A stretch of 64,000 bases of DNA from Deltaproteobacteria bacterium (lineage in GTDB: Bacteria; JAGRBM01; JAHCIT01), in NCBI GenBank assembly GCA_026129095.1, contig JAHCIT010000007.1:124001-188000 (forward strand), read 5' to 3'. The position numbers and the translations under genes are program-made. This document shows, piece by piece, positions 17,362-24,893 of this stretch. Position 1 is the first letter of the stretch, and each line of letters starts with the position of its first letter. A model generated the notes under the pieces. The model made no database searches and was not told the DNA's origin. It saw only the letters and a list, made by a program, of their open reading frames with translations.

Positions 17362-18084
17362 ATGCCTTCCCGCATGAAGGCCGCCGTCAAAGCCGAAGAC
17401 CACCGGATCGCCGTGTACGGGCGGTTTATCGACGCCACGCTGTTCAGGCCGGATATCGCCAGCGGCAAGCACCCGGTTCCCGGTATCCTGTTACTGCATG
17501 AGGCGTTCGGCGTCACCAGCCAGATAAAGGAAGATGCAAAGGAACTGGCGGGCCTCGGTTATGGCGTTCTCGTGCCGGACCTGTATTCCGAAACGGGAGC
17601 CGCCCGCTACTGCATCCGCCAGTTCATCACCGAGGCCGGCATGAAGAATCGCTCTGGCAACCCCGCGCTCCAGGAGCTGTTTCATGTGCTGGACTACCTG
17701 GAAACGCTCCCCTGCATTGACCGGGAGCGGATCGGTGCCGTGGGCATGTGCCTCACCGGCGGTTTCATCCTGCATCTGGCCCGCCGTCCGGAACTGAAGG
17801 CCCCGGTAATCTTTCACCACAGCCTCGGGCTCGCGGGAGCCGGCGTCAGCCCAAGGGCCGCCGCCCAGGTCCAGCACACGATCCAGGGCCACTATGTCAC
17901 AAACGACCTGTTCTGCCCCAAGGCCCGGCAAGAGGCATTGCGCGACCTCCTTGGCGACAAGCTCGACTATCACCTCTACCCCGGCGCGAAGCACGGCCTC
18001 CGCAGTGTGGACCGCAATACCCGCGCCGGACAGGAAGCCTGGGAAAAGACCAAGGCATTTTTCGCCGAACATCTGGCCGGGTAG
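17362..18084 (+). CDS. Dienelactone hydrolase family protein
   Basis: The 240-residue protein is an alpha/beta hydrolase with LLHEAFGVTSQIKEDAKELA, the VLVPDLYSE strand, cysteine nucleophile Cys130 in VGMCLTGGF and histidine in YPGAKHGL. A cysteine nucleophile and HE.FG near the N-terminus define dienelactone hydrolases, which open lactone rings in aromatic degradation, though many family members have other substrates. The ATG at 17362 sits 1 base after the sigma-factor stop, so translation is probably coupled; an ATG at 17374 is an alternative. The association with an ECF41 sigma factor suggests a stress or detoxification role (inference). Confidence 0.87.
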   Translation: MPSRMKAAVKAEDHRIAVYGRFIDATLFRPDIASGKHPVPGILLLHEAFGVTSQIKEDAKELAGLGYGVLVPDLYSETGAARYCIRQFITEAGMKNRSGNPALQELFHVLDYLETLPCIDRERIGAVGMCLTGGFILHLARRPELKAPVIFHHSLGLAGAGVSPRAAAQVQHTIQGHYVTNDLFCPKARQEALRDLLGDKLDYHLYPGAKHGLRSVDRNTRAGQEAWEKTKAFFAEHLAG

Positions 18085-18149
18085 ACTGCCGTCCAAGCTC
18101 CTGACCTTCATCATTCCCGGCGGAGCGCCGCCATGAAAGGCTTCCTGTC

Positions 18150-19031
18150 ATGAAACGAGTGCTGATCCCCTACGACTTCTCCCATTTCTCGCGCCGGGCG
18201 CTCTCGCTTGCCATGCAGGGGTATCCTTTCGGCGGCGACGCCGAGGTGGAAATGCTCCACGTGATCGACGAAGCCCTGTACGAAAATGTGCTTTCGCGCT
18301 CGCATGTGCCGACTGAAGCCGCCATTCACAGCTATCTCCAGGCGGATATCGACCGGGTCCGGGCGGACATGTTCGACCCCGATTCGTGCAAGATCCATCC
18401 GATCATCAAGGTACTCCGCGGCAGACCGGCCGATCTGATTCTGGAAGCATCGACTACATTCAGTGCCGCCGCCGTCATGATCGGCGGCCAGGGGCACGGC
18501 GGGATCAAGGAGGCGTTTATCGGCCGCACAGCGCAACGTGTCGCCCGCGAAAGCACCTGCCACGTCTATGTCGTCAAGACCACGGGCACGGGCAGACCGC
18601 CCCGCCGGGTGCTCTGCGCGGTTGACCGAAGCCCGCCGTCGCGAAAAGCGCTTGAGGAAGCCCACCGGCTGGCGGTACTGAACGGCGCCAAGCTCTCCAT
18701 CATCAGCGCGATCGAGAACCCCTATCTGCCATACATCCAGAAGCTCGCCATGGAGATTCACGATGACGAGGCGGTAAAAGAGCTGGTCCAGGCCGAACGC
18801 GAGCGGCTCCTCAAGTTCGAAATCGAGGTGCTCGGCGCGAACAAGGCCGACACCCACCATGCCGTGTTCGGGCCGGTGATCGAAACCCTGAACAGCCACG
18901 CCGAAATCCTGCACGCAGGGACCATCATCATGGGGCCACGGGGGCTGGGCCCCGTAGGGCGCGCATTCCTGGGGTCAGTGACCGAGCAGATGCTGCTGCG
19001 GTCCCGCGTGGACGTGCTGGTCGTGAAGTAG
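18150..19031 (+). CDS. Tandem universal stress protein (UspA family)
   Basis: The 293-residue protein contains two UspA domains, residues 1-145 and 150-293. The first starts MKRVLIPYDFSHFSRRAL and contains MIGGQGHGGIKEAFIGRTAQ; the second starts RVLCAVDRSPPSRKALEEA and contains MGPRGLGPVGRAFLGSVTEQ. The second has the full G-x2-G-x9-G-S ATP-binding pattern and the first a degenerate one. Such tandem proteins are cytosolic stress factors. The ATG is the only sensible start, with a weak AGGCTT-type site upstream. It may be read with the preceding dienelactone hydrolase, or independently; a short hairpin (TGTCC/GGACA at 19034-19050) after the stop could end the transcript. Confidence 0.93.
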   Translation: MKRVLIPYDFSHFSRRALSLAMQGYPFGGDAEVEMLHVIDEALYENVLSRSHVPTEAAIHSYLQADIDRVRADMFDPDSCKIHPIIKVLRGRPADLILEASTTFSAAAVMIGGQGHGGIKEAFIGRTAQRVARESTCHVYVVKTTGTGRPPRRVLCAVDRSPPSRKALEEAHRLAVLNGAKLSIISAIENPYLPYIQKLAMEIHDDEAVKELVQAERERLLKFEIEVLGANKADTHHAVFGPVIETLNSHAEILHAGTIIMGPRGLGPVGRAFLGSVTEQMLLRSRVDVLVVK

Positions 19032-19125
19032 GCTGTCCAGTAACCGGACAACTTGTAACATTTTCGCCTGTTTTTGCTTTTCTGTTGCAACCCCGTCACT
19101 CCGCCGTCATTAATGGGTAACGGCG

Positions 19126-20055
19126 ATGGGAAACGTCATACCCCGGCATTTTGGGCCCTACCGCGAAGGTGGCGCGCTGGAAGAAGCCTGGCGGGCGCTC
19201 GCCTGCCGTGTTGGCGCAACCGAATCAGTCGCGGGCCATTCCGTCGAGGGACGGCCCCTCTGGCGGTTTGATCTCGGCACGGATGACCAGCCCTCAGTCC
19301 TCCTCACGGCCCTTATCCACGGCAACGAACTGATCGGCTCGGAAGCCCTCTTTCACCTGGTGGAAACACTGGCGCTTCCGGATAGTGCCCGGCCCGTCTT
19401 GGATCAGGTCCGGCTTGTCATCCTGCCGGTGATGAACCCCGACGCACTGGCCGCCAATACCGGGAAGCTGATGGCCGGCGAGCGTGCCTGGCAGCGGTGG
19501 AACCGCCGCGGTGTGGACCTGAATCGTAATTTTCCGGTAATCGGGCAGTGCCACCTCCTGCATCCCTTTTCTGGGTCGGCTGTTCGCTGGTCGCCATATT
19601 ACGCAGGCCCTCATCCGGGGTCAGAGCCGGAAACGCATACCCTGGTGAAGGTAGCAAAGGAGGTCCACCCGGCCCTTTCTCTTGGCTTTCACAGTTTCGG
19701 CAATATGCTGCTTTATCCGTGGGGCCATACGCGGCGGCCCAGCCCCCGGCGCGGGTACTACCGCCGTATCACACAGTCATTCGTGGAGAGTGTCCGTCAC
19801 ACACCCTACAAGATTCTCCAGGCCAGCCATCTGTATCCCGTAACGGGCGATCTCGACGACTGGCTGGAAGCACGGTTTGGGACAACCGCCTTCACTGTCG
19901 AGGTGAGCCAGCTCGACTGCCGGCTCCTCGATCCCCGGCGCCTGCTCAATCCCTTCTCCTGGATGAATCCGGTCAACCTGCGCGGAACCGTACGGAACCT
20001 CACCCCCGGCCTCATTGCCCTCATGGATGGCTGGGTCCGTACGGCAGACGTCTGA
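19126..20055 (+). CDS. M14-family zinc carboxypeptidase
   Basis: The 309-residue protein has the M14 zinc triad His65 and Glu68 (HGNE) and His189 in GFHSFGN. It also has the substrate-binding Asn-Arg in DLNRNF (133-134) and catalytic Glu259 in FTVEVS. These are the complete signatures of a functional zinc carboxypeptidase. No signal peptide or membrane segment is visible, so it is probably cytosolic, as for the peptidoglycan-peptide or murein-recycling members (MpaA-like); the substrate is not determined. The ATG at 19126 is chosen by length; a ribosome site is not clear. The gene is convergent with the 627-residue protein that follows. Confidence 0.88.
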   Translation: MGNVIPRHFGPYREGGALEEAWRALACRVGATESVAGHSVEGRPLWRFDLGTDDQPSVLLTALIHGNELIGSEALFHLVETLALPDSARPVLDQVRLVILPVMNPDALAANTGKLMAGERAWQRWNRRGVDLNRNFPVIGQCHLLHPFSGSAVRWSPYYAGPHPGSEPETHTLVKVAKEVHPALSLGFHSFGNMLLYPWGHTRRPSPRRGYYRRITQSFVESVRHTPYKILQASHLYPVTGDLDDWLEARFGTTAFTVEVSQLDCRLLDPRRLLNPFSWMNPVNLRGTVRNLTPGLIALMDGWVRTADV

Positions 20056-20074
20056 CCGCATGGCCGGTTCCTTT

Positions 20075-21958
20075 TTATCGAAGAATCGTGATCAGCCCGG
20101 AACCTGAATGAATGAGCTGGATGATGTCGATTGCATTGGGCGGATCATTGTCGAGCGCATGCTGCACGGCGGCCCGATAGAGCAGGATGGACGGCAAGAC
20201 CACAAAGCCCCTCGCCTTGGCCAGATCAGCCAGGCCGGTGTCGATCGGCGACCGTTCCAGTGCGCTCTTGTCCCGTTCCTGATTGACGACGATGACTCCC
20301 TTGGTCTGCACATCGGCGTCAGCCAGGGCATGCAACAGCAGCCGACCGGCGTCTGACTTGACGGTACCGGTCTTGGTGACGGCCAGAACCAGAAACTTTC
20401 CAATACCGGCATCAGCAAGAATGAGCCCCTGTCCGGTAATCTCGGTCGAACTGCTCAGGATGGTGGTAAAGAAGTTCCGGACAGCCCGGTGAAAACTCTC
20501 GGGAGAACCCGCCACAAGCGGTGTCCATGAGTCGGCCTTGGAGCGCCGGCCCTGAAGAGTGGAGTATTCCTCCTCCAGTCTGGAGATTTCGTCACGGATA
20601 CCGGCTTGCCGTTCCAGTATCTCCCCTAGCCCAGGCAACGTCCCGTGAAGCGCGTCCAGCCAAGGGGGATGTCCGCCCTCGTCAGATGCGGCTTCCATCA
20701 ACGGCTCCGGATCCGCATCGGCGGGCGGCTGCGAAACCGGTTTCGGTGTGTCCCGTGATGCAAAGACCGTGGCATCGGCAGCCGGGTCCGGAACGACCGC
20801 TGTATCCGCTTCAATACCGGAACTGTCGGCATCAGGAGCGGCACCGTCCAATACGTCACTGCCAAATGGATCGCTCTCGGACAGGTTGAAGGTCTTGTCG
20901 AACTCGCCAGACTCATCGAGACCGTCCAGCGGCGAGGCTGGTGCGGGGGGACCGGGTGTTTTTTCCGCCTGCGAAGCGGTAGCAGGCGGCATGGCAGCAG
21001 CCGGGCTCTCGGCAGCAAGGCGCCGGGCGAACGGATCATCATCCGGGATATTACCTGGCCTGTCGCCGTCTGCCTCTTCGCTTGCCAGCGCAGATGCCGC
21101 GTCGAGCACCGGATCTTCCGGAGATACGTCGAACTCGGCCGATGGAGAGCCCAGAGACGGTCCAGCTTCAGCAGTTCCCAGATCCATCACGTCGAGATCA
21201 CCGGCATCTGCACCATCGGCCACAGCTTCTGTGGCTGTTTCTCCGGACGGTGCTTCCACATTTCCGGTTTCCAGCGCGCCCAGATCCAGCGCATCACTGG
21301 CATCAGCCACTGTTTCGGTTTCCAGTTCTGTGCCGGAAGGCGGTTCGGCCGCACCTGCAGAAGTAATACCGGCAGATGGATGTGCGAGAGCCCAGTCCAC
21401 GACCGCAACCAGAAGGTTCTTTTTGTCTTCCGACTGGGGAAGCAGAGTGACGAAGCCGTTTCCAACCGGGCAGTGAATCCCTACCGGTGTCTGGTCCTCG
21501 GACACAAGGAATGGCGTACAGCCATCAAGCGTCTTTGCATCAAATGCACAGGTAGAAAAAAGGGTTGTCAGCACGGGGTCAGCTAAAACTGGCCCACCGC
21601 CATCAGAACCGGCAACAACCTTCGTCACCAGGTCGTCCTGGACGCCGAGCCGCTCCCCAAGAGCCGGAATCCACTGATAGACATTCTTGTTGCCACCTGA
21701 CGTACGGATACTGGGCCGCGTAGTCAGACAAACGAGTCCAGCGCCCTTGCGGACAGCCGCGTCGATATCATTCCGCAGGTCGATCAGTGTCTTGTAGGAA
21801 TCCTCCCGGAGGAGATTCATGTCGCAGAGAAAAAGACCGCCGTCAGCGAATTCGCGGAGCAGGGAGTCCTTGTCAGCCGCAGCAAGGCTGCACCGGACCA
21901 GATCAACACCCGGCCGGTCAATCGCCAGATCCGTCTGAAGCAGCACTATTCGGGTCAC
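20075..21958 (-). CDS. Orphan multi-domain protein with degenerate restriction-nuclease-like C-terminus
   Basis: The 627-residue protein is not a family I can name. It starts at GTG, preceded by a good sigma-70-type promoter at 22016-22044. Residues 1-195 are globular and look like a class-I amidotransferase-type Rossmann fold (DMNLLREDSYKTLIDLRND, AGLVCLTTRPS, GNGFVTLLPQS). Residues 195-430 are an acidic Ala/Asp/Glu/Pro linker, probably disordered. Residues 435-480 form a predicted coiled coil (RDEISRLEEEYSTLQG). Residues 490-627 resemble the restriction-endonuclease-like module seen after coiled coils (SFHRAVRNFFTTIL, VQTKGVIVVNQERDKSALER, GFVVLPSILLYRAA). In that module the catalytic E-x-K strand normally reads EVEG/EVKG, but here it reads AVTK, so nuclease activity is doubtful. 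The role is unknown. Confidence 0.7.
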   Translation of the reverse strand: MTRIVLLQTDLAIDRPGVDLVRCSLAAADKDSLLREFADGGLFLCDMNLLREDSYKTLIDLRNDIDAAVRKGAGLVCLTTRPSIRTSGGNKNVYQWIPALGERLGVQDDLVTKVVAGSDGGGPVLADPVLTTLFSTCAFDAKTLDGCTPFLVSEDQTPVGIHCPVGNGFVTLLPQSEDKKNLLVAVVDWALAHPSAGITSAGAAEPPSGTELETETVADASDALDLGALETGNVEAPSGETATEAVADGADAGDLDVMDLGTAEAGPSLGSPSAEFDVSPEDPVLDAASALASEEADGDRPGNIPDDDPFARRLAAESPAAAMPPATASQAEKTPGPPAPASPLDGLDESGEFDKTFNLSESDPFGSDVLDGAAPDADSSGIEADTAVVPDPAADATVFASRDTPKPVSQPPADADPEPLMEAASDEGGHPPWLDALHGTLPGLGEILERQAGIRDEISRLEEEYSTLQGRRSKADSWTPLVAGSPESFHRAVRNFFTTILSSSTEITGQGLILADAGIGKFLVLAVTKTGTVKSDAGRLLLHALADADVQTKGVIVVNQERDKSALERSPIDTGLADLAKARGFVVLPSILLYRAAVQHALDNDPPNAIDIIQLIHSGSGLITILR

Positions 21959-22015
21959 AGCGCGGAAATTCCCTTACCCACAATCCCCGGTACTTTTAAC
22001 GTGTTACCAACCCAT

Positions 22016-22044
22016 GTTAGACCGCCAGGCACGGGAGAGGTCAA
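22016..22044 (-). promoter_or_regulatory. Sigma-70-type promoter for the 627-residue protein gene
   Basis: On the minus strand TTGACC (22039-22044) is followed by a 17-base spacer and TCTAAC (22016-22021). These match the -35 consensus at 5 of 6 and the -10 at 4 of 6 positions. Transcription would begin near 22009, giving a leader of about 50 bases before the GTG at 21958. The surrounding 160 bases hold no gene. Confidence 0.6.
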
Positions 22045-22121
22045 GTAAAAACAGATAGTTATGTTGCAATTGGAACCTGCCGCGAATGCTGGCGGTACCG
22101 AAGTGAAACAGAAACGTGCCG

Positions 22122-22796
22122 TTACAGCCCGAAATGGTCAATCAGATCGGCAACCGAATCTACGATGGCATCAGGCCCCACGCGTTCGAGTTCGTGAGCT
22201 GGAGAGCCTCCACTCCGCACGGCAACGGCCCAGCCGCATCCGGCCGTACGGGCACTGGTGATATCGACCGAGAGATCCCCCACCATTGCCATCCGGTTCG
22301 GACCGACCGCGAATGATTCTGCTGCGTGCAGGATCATCGAAGATTTGCACCAGGATCCGCCCACCTGCCGGAAATTGAAACTCCCCTGCGAGAGCACCAG
22401 GTCGAAGTGGCCCCGGATACCGAGGCGGTCCAGTTCTTCCGCCACATGATCACTCGGAGCTGAGCGGTTGGTGATGATCGCCGTGCGGATTCCGGCTGCA
22501 CGTATCCTGTCCAGTGCGTCGAAAACACCAGGATACGGCTCGCCGAGGGTTTCACCGGGGTCGAAGCAGAACCGGTCCAGGAACGTCCGCCAGAACGGCT
22601 CGATCCGTTCCGGGCGAACATCACTGGAAAGTCCGCCTGAACGGTAACGGACATGAAAATCGGCTACTTCCATCGGTGAAAGACCTTCGATGGCACGGGC
22701 GGCGTTGAGCGCCCGGCGAAACCGGCTCTCGACGTTGAGGATCGTTCCGTCGAGATCGAAGTTGATGACATCAGGCATCGGTGATTCGGGTGGCAT
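22122..22796 (-). CDS. HAD-superfamily phosphatase (phosphoglycolate phosphatase-like)
   Basis: The 224-residue protein has motif I INFDLDGTI (DxDxT), motif II in AIITNRSAP, the conserved lysine near SSMILHAAE and motif IV VGDLSVDITSARTAG. The helical cap lies between motifs I and II. These match Gph-type HAD phosphatases. The usual motif III lysine region reads WCKSSMIL. The ATG overlaps the stop of hslO in the sequence TGATG, so the two genes are translationally coupled. A second ATG six codons later is an alternative start. Phosphoglycolate is the family's common substrate, but other sugar phosphates are possible. Confidence 0.87.
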   Translation of the reverse strand: MPPESPMPDVINFDLDGTILNVESRFRRALNAARAIEGLSPMEVADFHVRYRSGGLSSDVRPERIEPFWRTFLDRFCFDPGETLGEPYPGVFDALDRIRAAGIRTAIITNRSAPSDHVAEELDRLGIRGHFDLVLSQGSFNFRQVGGSWCKSSMILHAAESFAVGPNRMAMVGDLSVDITSARTAGCGWAVAVRSGGSPAHELERVGPDAIVDSVADLIDHFGL

Positions 22797-23722
22797 CAGT
22801 CCGGACGGCCCCCTTCCGCCCCGCCGCCGATAATCAGCGCCATCTCGTCCGGCGGGAAGGCATATTCGGCATTGCACCAGTGACAGGTTGCTACTGCCGA
22901 ACCATCCGGCTCGGTGAGGCCCGAGATGTCCGCAGGACTCATCTGCCGGAAAATGTTGAGCACGCGCTCCCGGGAGCAGTTGCAGCGGTAATGTACCGCC
23001 TGGTTGCCCAGCAGGTGCGGACCAAATGGTCCCAGCACCGACTCGATGAACTCCTCCGGCCGGTCCATGCAGGCCCTGCCTTCCCGTTCGGCGGCATCGA
23101 GAGCGGCGCGAATGGGCACAAAGAGATCGAGGTCGGTCCCCGGCAGCGCCTGGATGGAAAGTCCGGCCGCCGCATACCGGCCCGGCGCTCCGGTAACGGC
23201 AGTGCGGATTTCGGTTTCCACCTGATCGGAAGTCGAAAGATGCAGCGCGACGTCAGCCCCGATGGCCCCGAGCCGAAACTCTGTTATTCCCTGATAAACC
23301 ACACGGTCCGGCAGCGATCGGGTCACCTGAATGATTCCCGGCGGAGCCATCAGGTTCGCCGCCGTGACGGCAGTGGGCCATTCGTTTTCGGGTGCCGTCC
23401 GGAGATAGCCGCGCAGGTGGCCGCGGTGGTCGCAGTCGGCATTGAGCGAACGGATGAGGCCACGGCCATAGATGGAAAGCGTGTACTTTTCTTCCGCTTT
23501 TGAAGGAGTGGCGAGCAGTGCCGTGCTCACGAGTGCCTCGCCCAAGACTTCGGCCCGTACGCCATCCAGCTGATGCAGGAGGCAGGCACGGGTAACCGAA
23601 TCGTTCAGACGGGCCACGGCAAAACGGAACGCCCCGTCCTGAAGCACCCCGGACCGGATCCGGTCGGGTCCAGGCCGAGCCATACCCTCATTTTCTCTAG
23701 TTATTTCAGCGTGTTGGGTCAT
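22796..23722 (-). CDS. hslO: Hsp33 redox-regulated chaperone
   Basis: Hsp33 prevents aggregation of unfolded proteins under oxidative stress. The 308-residue sequence has the folded domain with YTLSIYGRGLIRSLNADCD and DRVVYQGITEF, the internal helix PEEFIESVLGPF, and the C-terminal zinc switch CNCSRERV followed by CHWCNAEY. This CxC...CxxC set is the thiol sensor that, when oxidised, releases zinc and activates the chaperone. The first ATG at 23722 has no ribosome site; an ATG at 23681-23683 would begin MARPGPDRIRSG and may be the real start. The following phosphatase overlaps its stop. Confidence 0.93.
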   Translation of the reverse strand: MTQHAEITRENEGMARPGPDRIRSGVLQDGAFRFAVARLNDSVTRACLLHQLDGVRAEVLGEALVSTALLATPSKAEEKYTLSIYGRGLIRSLNADCDHRGHLRGYLRTAPENEWPTAVTAANLMAPPGIIQVTRSLPDRVVYQGITEFRLGAIGADVALHLSTSDQVETEIRTAVTGAPGRYAAAGLSIQALPGTDLDLFVPIRAALDAAEREGRACMDRPEEFIESVLGPFGPHLLGNQAVHYRCNCSRERVLNIFRQMSPADISGLTEPDGSAVATCHWCNAEYAFPPDEMALIIGGGAEGGRPD

Positions 23723-23775
23723 TCAGGCGATGCCGTCAGCTCTAGTATAACCACTCCCACAGAAAAGTTGAGGAG

Positions 23776-23805
23776 GCGTGGTGAGCCGTGGCGAAGCGTG
23801 GCGGG
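23776..23805. repeat. Three imperfect 10-base tandem repeats
   Basis: The units GCGTGGTGAG, CCGTGGCGAA and GCGTGGCGGG follow each other directly in the 97-base gap between hslO and moaA. Each shares CGTGG. The array is too short to be a known repeat class, and no role is apparent. Confidence 0.35.
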
Positions 23806-23819
23806 CCGCGAGAATCCTT

Positions 23820-24827
23820 TTACCCCCCAATCGCCGACATGAAACGGCTGGAGGGGGCTGTGGCGTACTGGCCAATGAGGTGTGCTTCCGGCTTTTCACG
23901 GATAATGCGGCGGAAAACGTTGACTATATCTTCATCCGCTTTTCCCGGATCCCGGACAATGGCCCGGAGGTCGCACTCGGCGTTGTCAAAAAGGCACCAG
24001 CGGAGCTGTCCCTCGGCGGTCAGGCGCAAGCGGTCGCAATGTTCGCAGAAACTGTGGCTCACCGCGGAGATGAACTCCACCCGACCCGGCGCACCCTTCA
24101 CAGCATAAAGCCCGTTGTTTCCCTTGGAACCCGCCTCGTCAGTAACGAGATCGAACGGATACTCAAGACGGATCCGGCGGACGAGTTCGGATGACGGGAT
24201 CGTATCTCCAAGGGTTTCCACGCCGTCATACTGTCCTGAGAGAGGCATGTTCTCGATAAAACGCACGATCACGGGTTCGCGGGTCGTCCACTCCACGAAG
24301 TCCAGCACCTCGTCATCATTCACGCCGGGCAGCACGACACAGTTTATTTTGAGCGGATTGAATCCTGCCTCCCGGGCAGCACGAATGCCTTCCATTACGC
24401 GGTGGTGGTCGTCCCGCTTGCTGATCCTGATGAAAGTTTCCGGGCGGAAGGTATCCAGGCTCACGTTGATGCGCCGGACACCGGCCTCGCGGATTCCATC
24501 GGCAAGGCCGGCCAGCAGGATGCCATTGGTAGTGAGCGTCACATCCTTCAGGCCATCAATGGCCGTAAGCATCCCCAGAAACCCAACAATACCGCTACGA
24601 ACCAGCGGCTCACCGCCTGTCACCCGTATTTTTTCGATACCAAGCGGCACCATGGCACGGACAATCCGTATCCATTCCTCATAGGAAAGCAGTTCATGCC
24701 GCGGTTTCCAGTCGAGGCCTTCCTCCGGCATGCAGTAGGTGCAGCGCAAGTTACAGCGGTCCGTTACCGATATCCTCAGATACCGGATCCGGCGCTGGAA
24801 CGAATCGGTAAGCGCTAGGGCCGCCAC
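23820..24827 (-). CDS. moaA: GTP 3',8-cyclase MoaA (molybdenum cofactor biosynthesis)
   Basis: MoaA is the radical SAM enzyme that converts GTP to 3',8-cyclo-GTP, the first step of molybdopterin synthesis. The 335-residue protein has the radical SAM cluster CNLRCTYC (Cys25, Cys29, Cys32) and the SAM-contact region RVTGGEPLVR. The second 4Fe-4S site is CEHCDR plus a further cysteine in QLRWCLF. The C-terminus ends SAIGG, where the glycine pair is essential. It starts at GTG (24825-24827). Other molybdopterin genes are not in the window. The gene follows the penicillin-binding protein gene with a 66-base gap. Confidence 0.95.
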   Translation of the reverse strand: MAALALTDSFQRRIRYLRISVTDRCNLRCTYCMPEEGLDWKPRHELLSYEEWIRIVRAMVPLGIEKIRVTGGEPLVRSGIVGFLGMLTAIDGLKDVTLTTNGILLAGLADGIREAGVRRINVSLDTFRPETFIRISKRDDHHRVMEGIRAAREAGFNPLKINCVVLPGVNDDEVLDFVEWTTREPVIVRFIENMPLSGQYDGVETLGDTIPSSELVRRIRLEYPFDLVTDEAGSKGNNGLYAVKGAPGRVEFISAVSHSFCEHCDRLRLTAEGQLRWCLFDNAECDLRAIVRDPGKADEDIVNVFRRIIREKPEAHLIGQYATAPSSRFMSAIGG

Positions 24828-24893
24828 GCCTGCTGTTATACCCCGGTCCCGGGATACGGGAAAGCGCCAACAAGGGATGTCCCCCGGTCTTCT

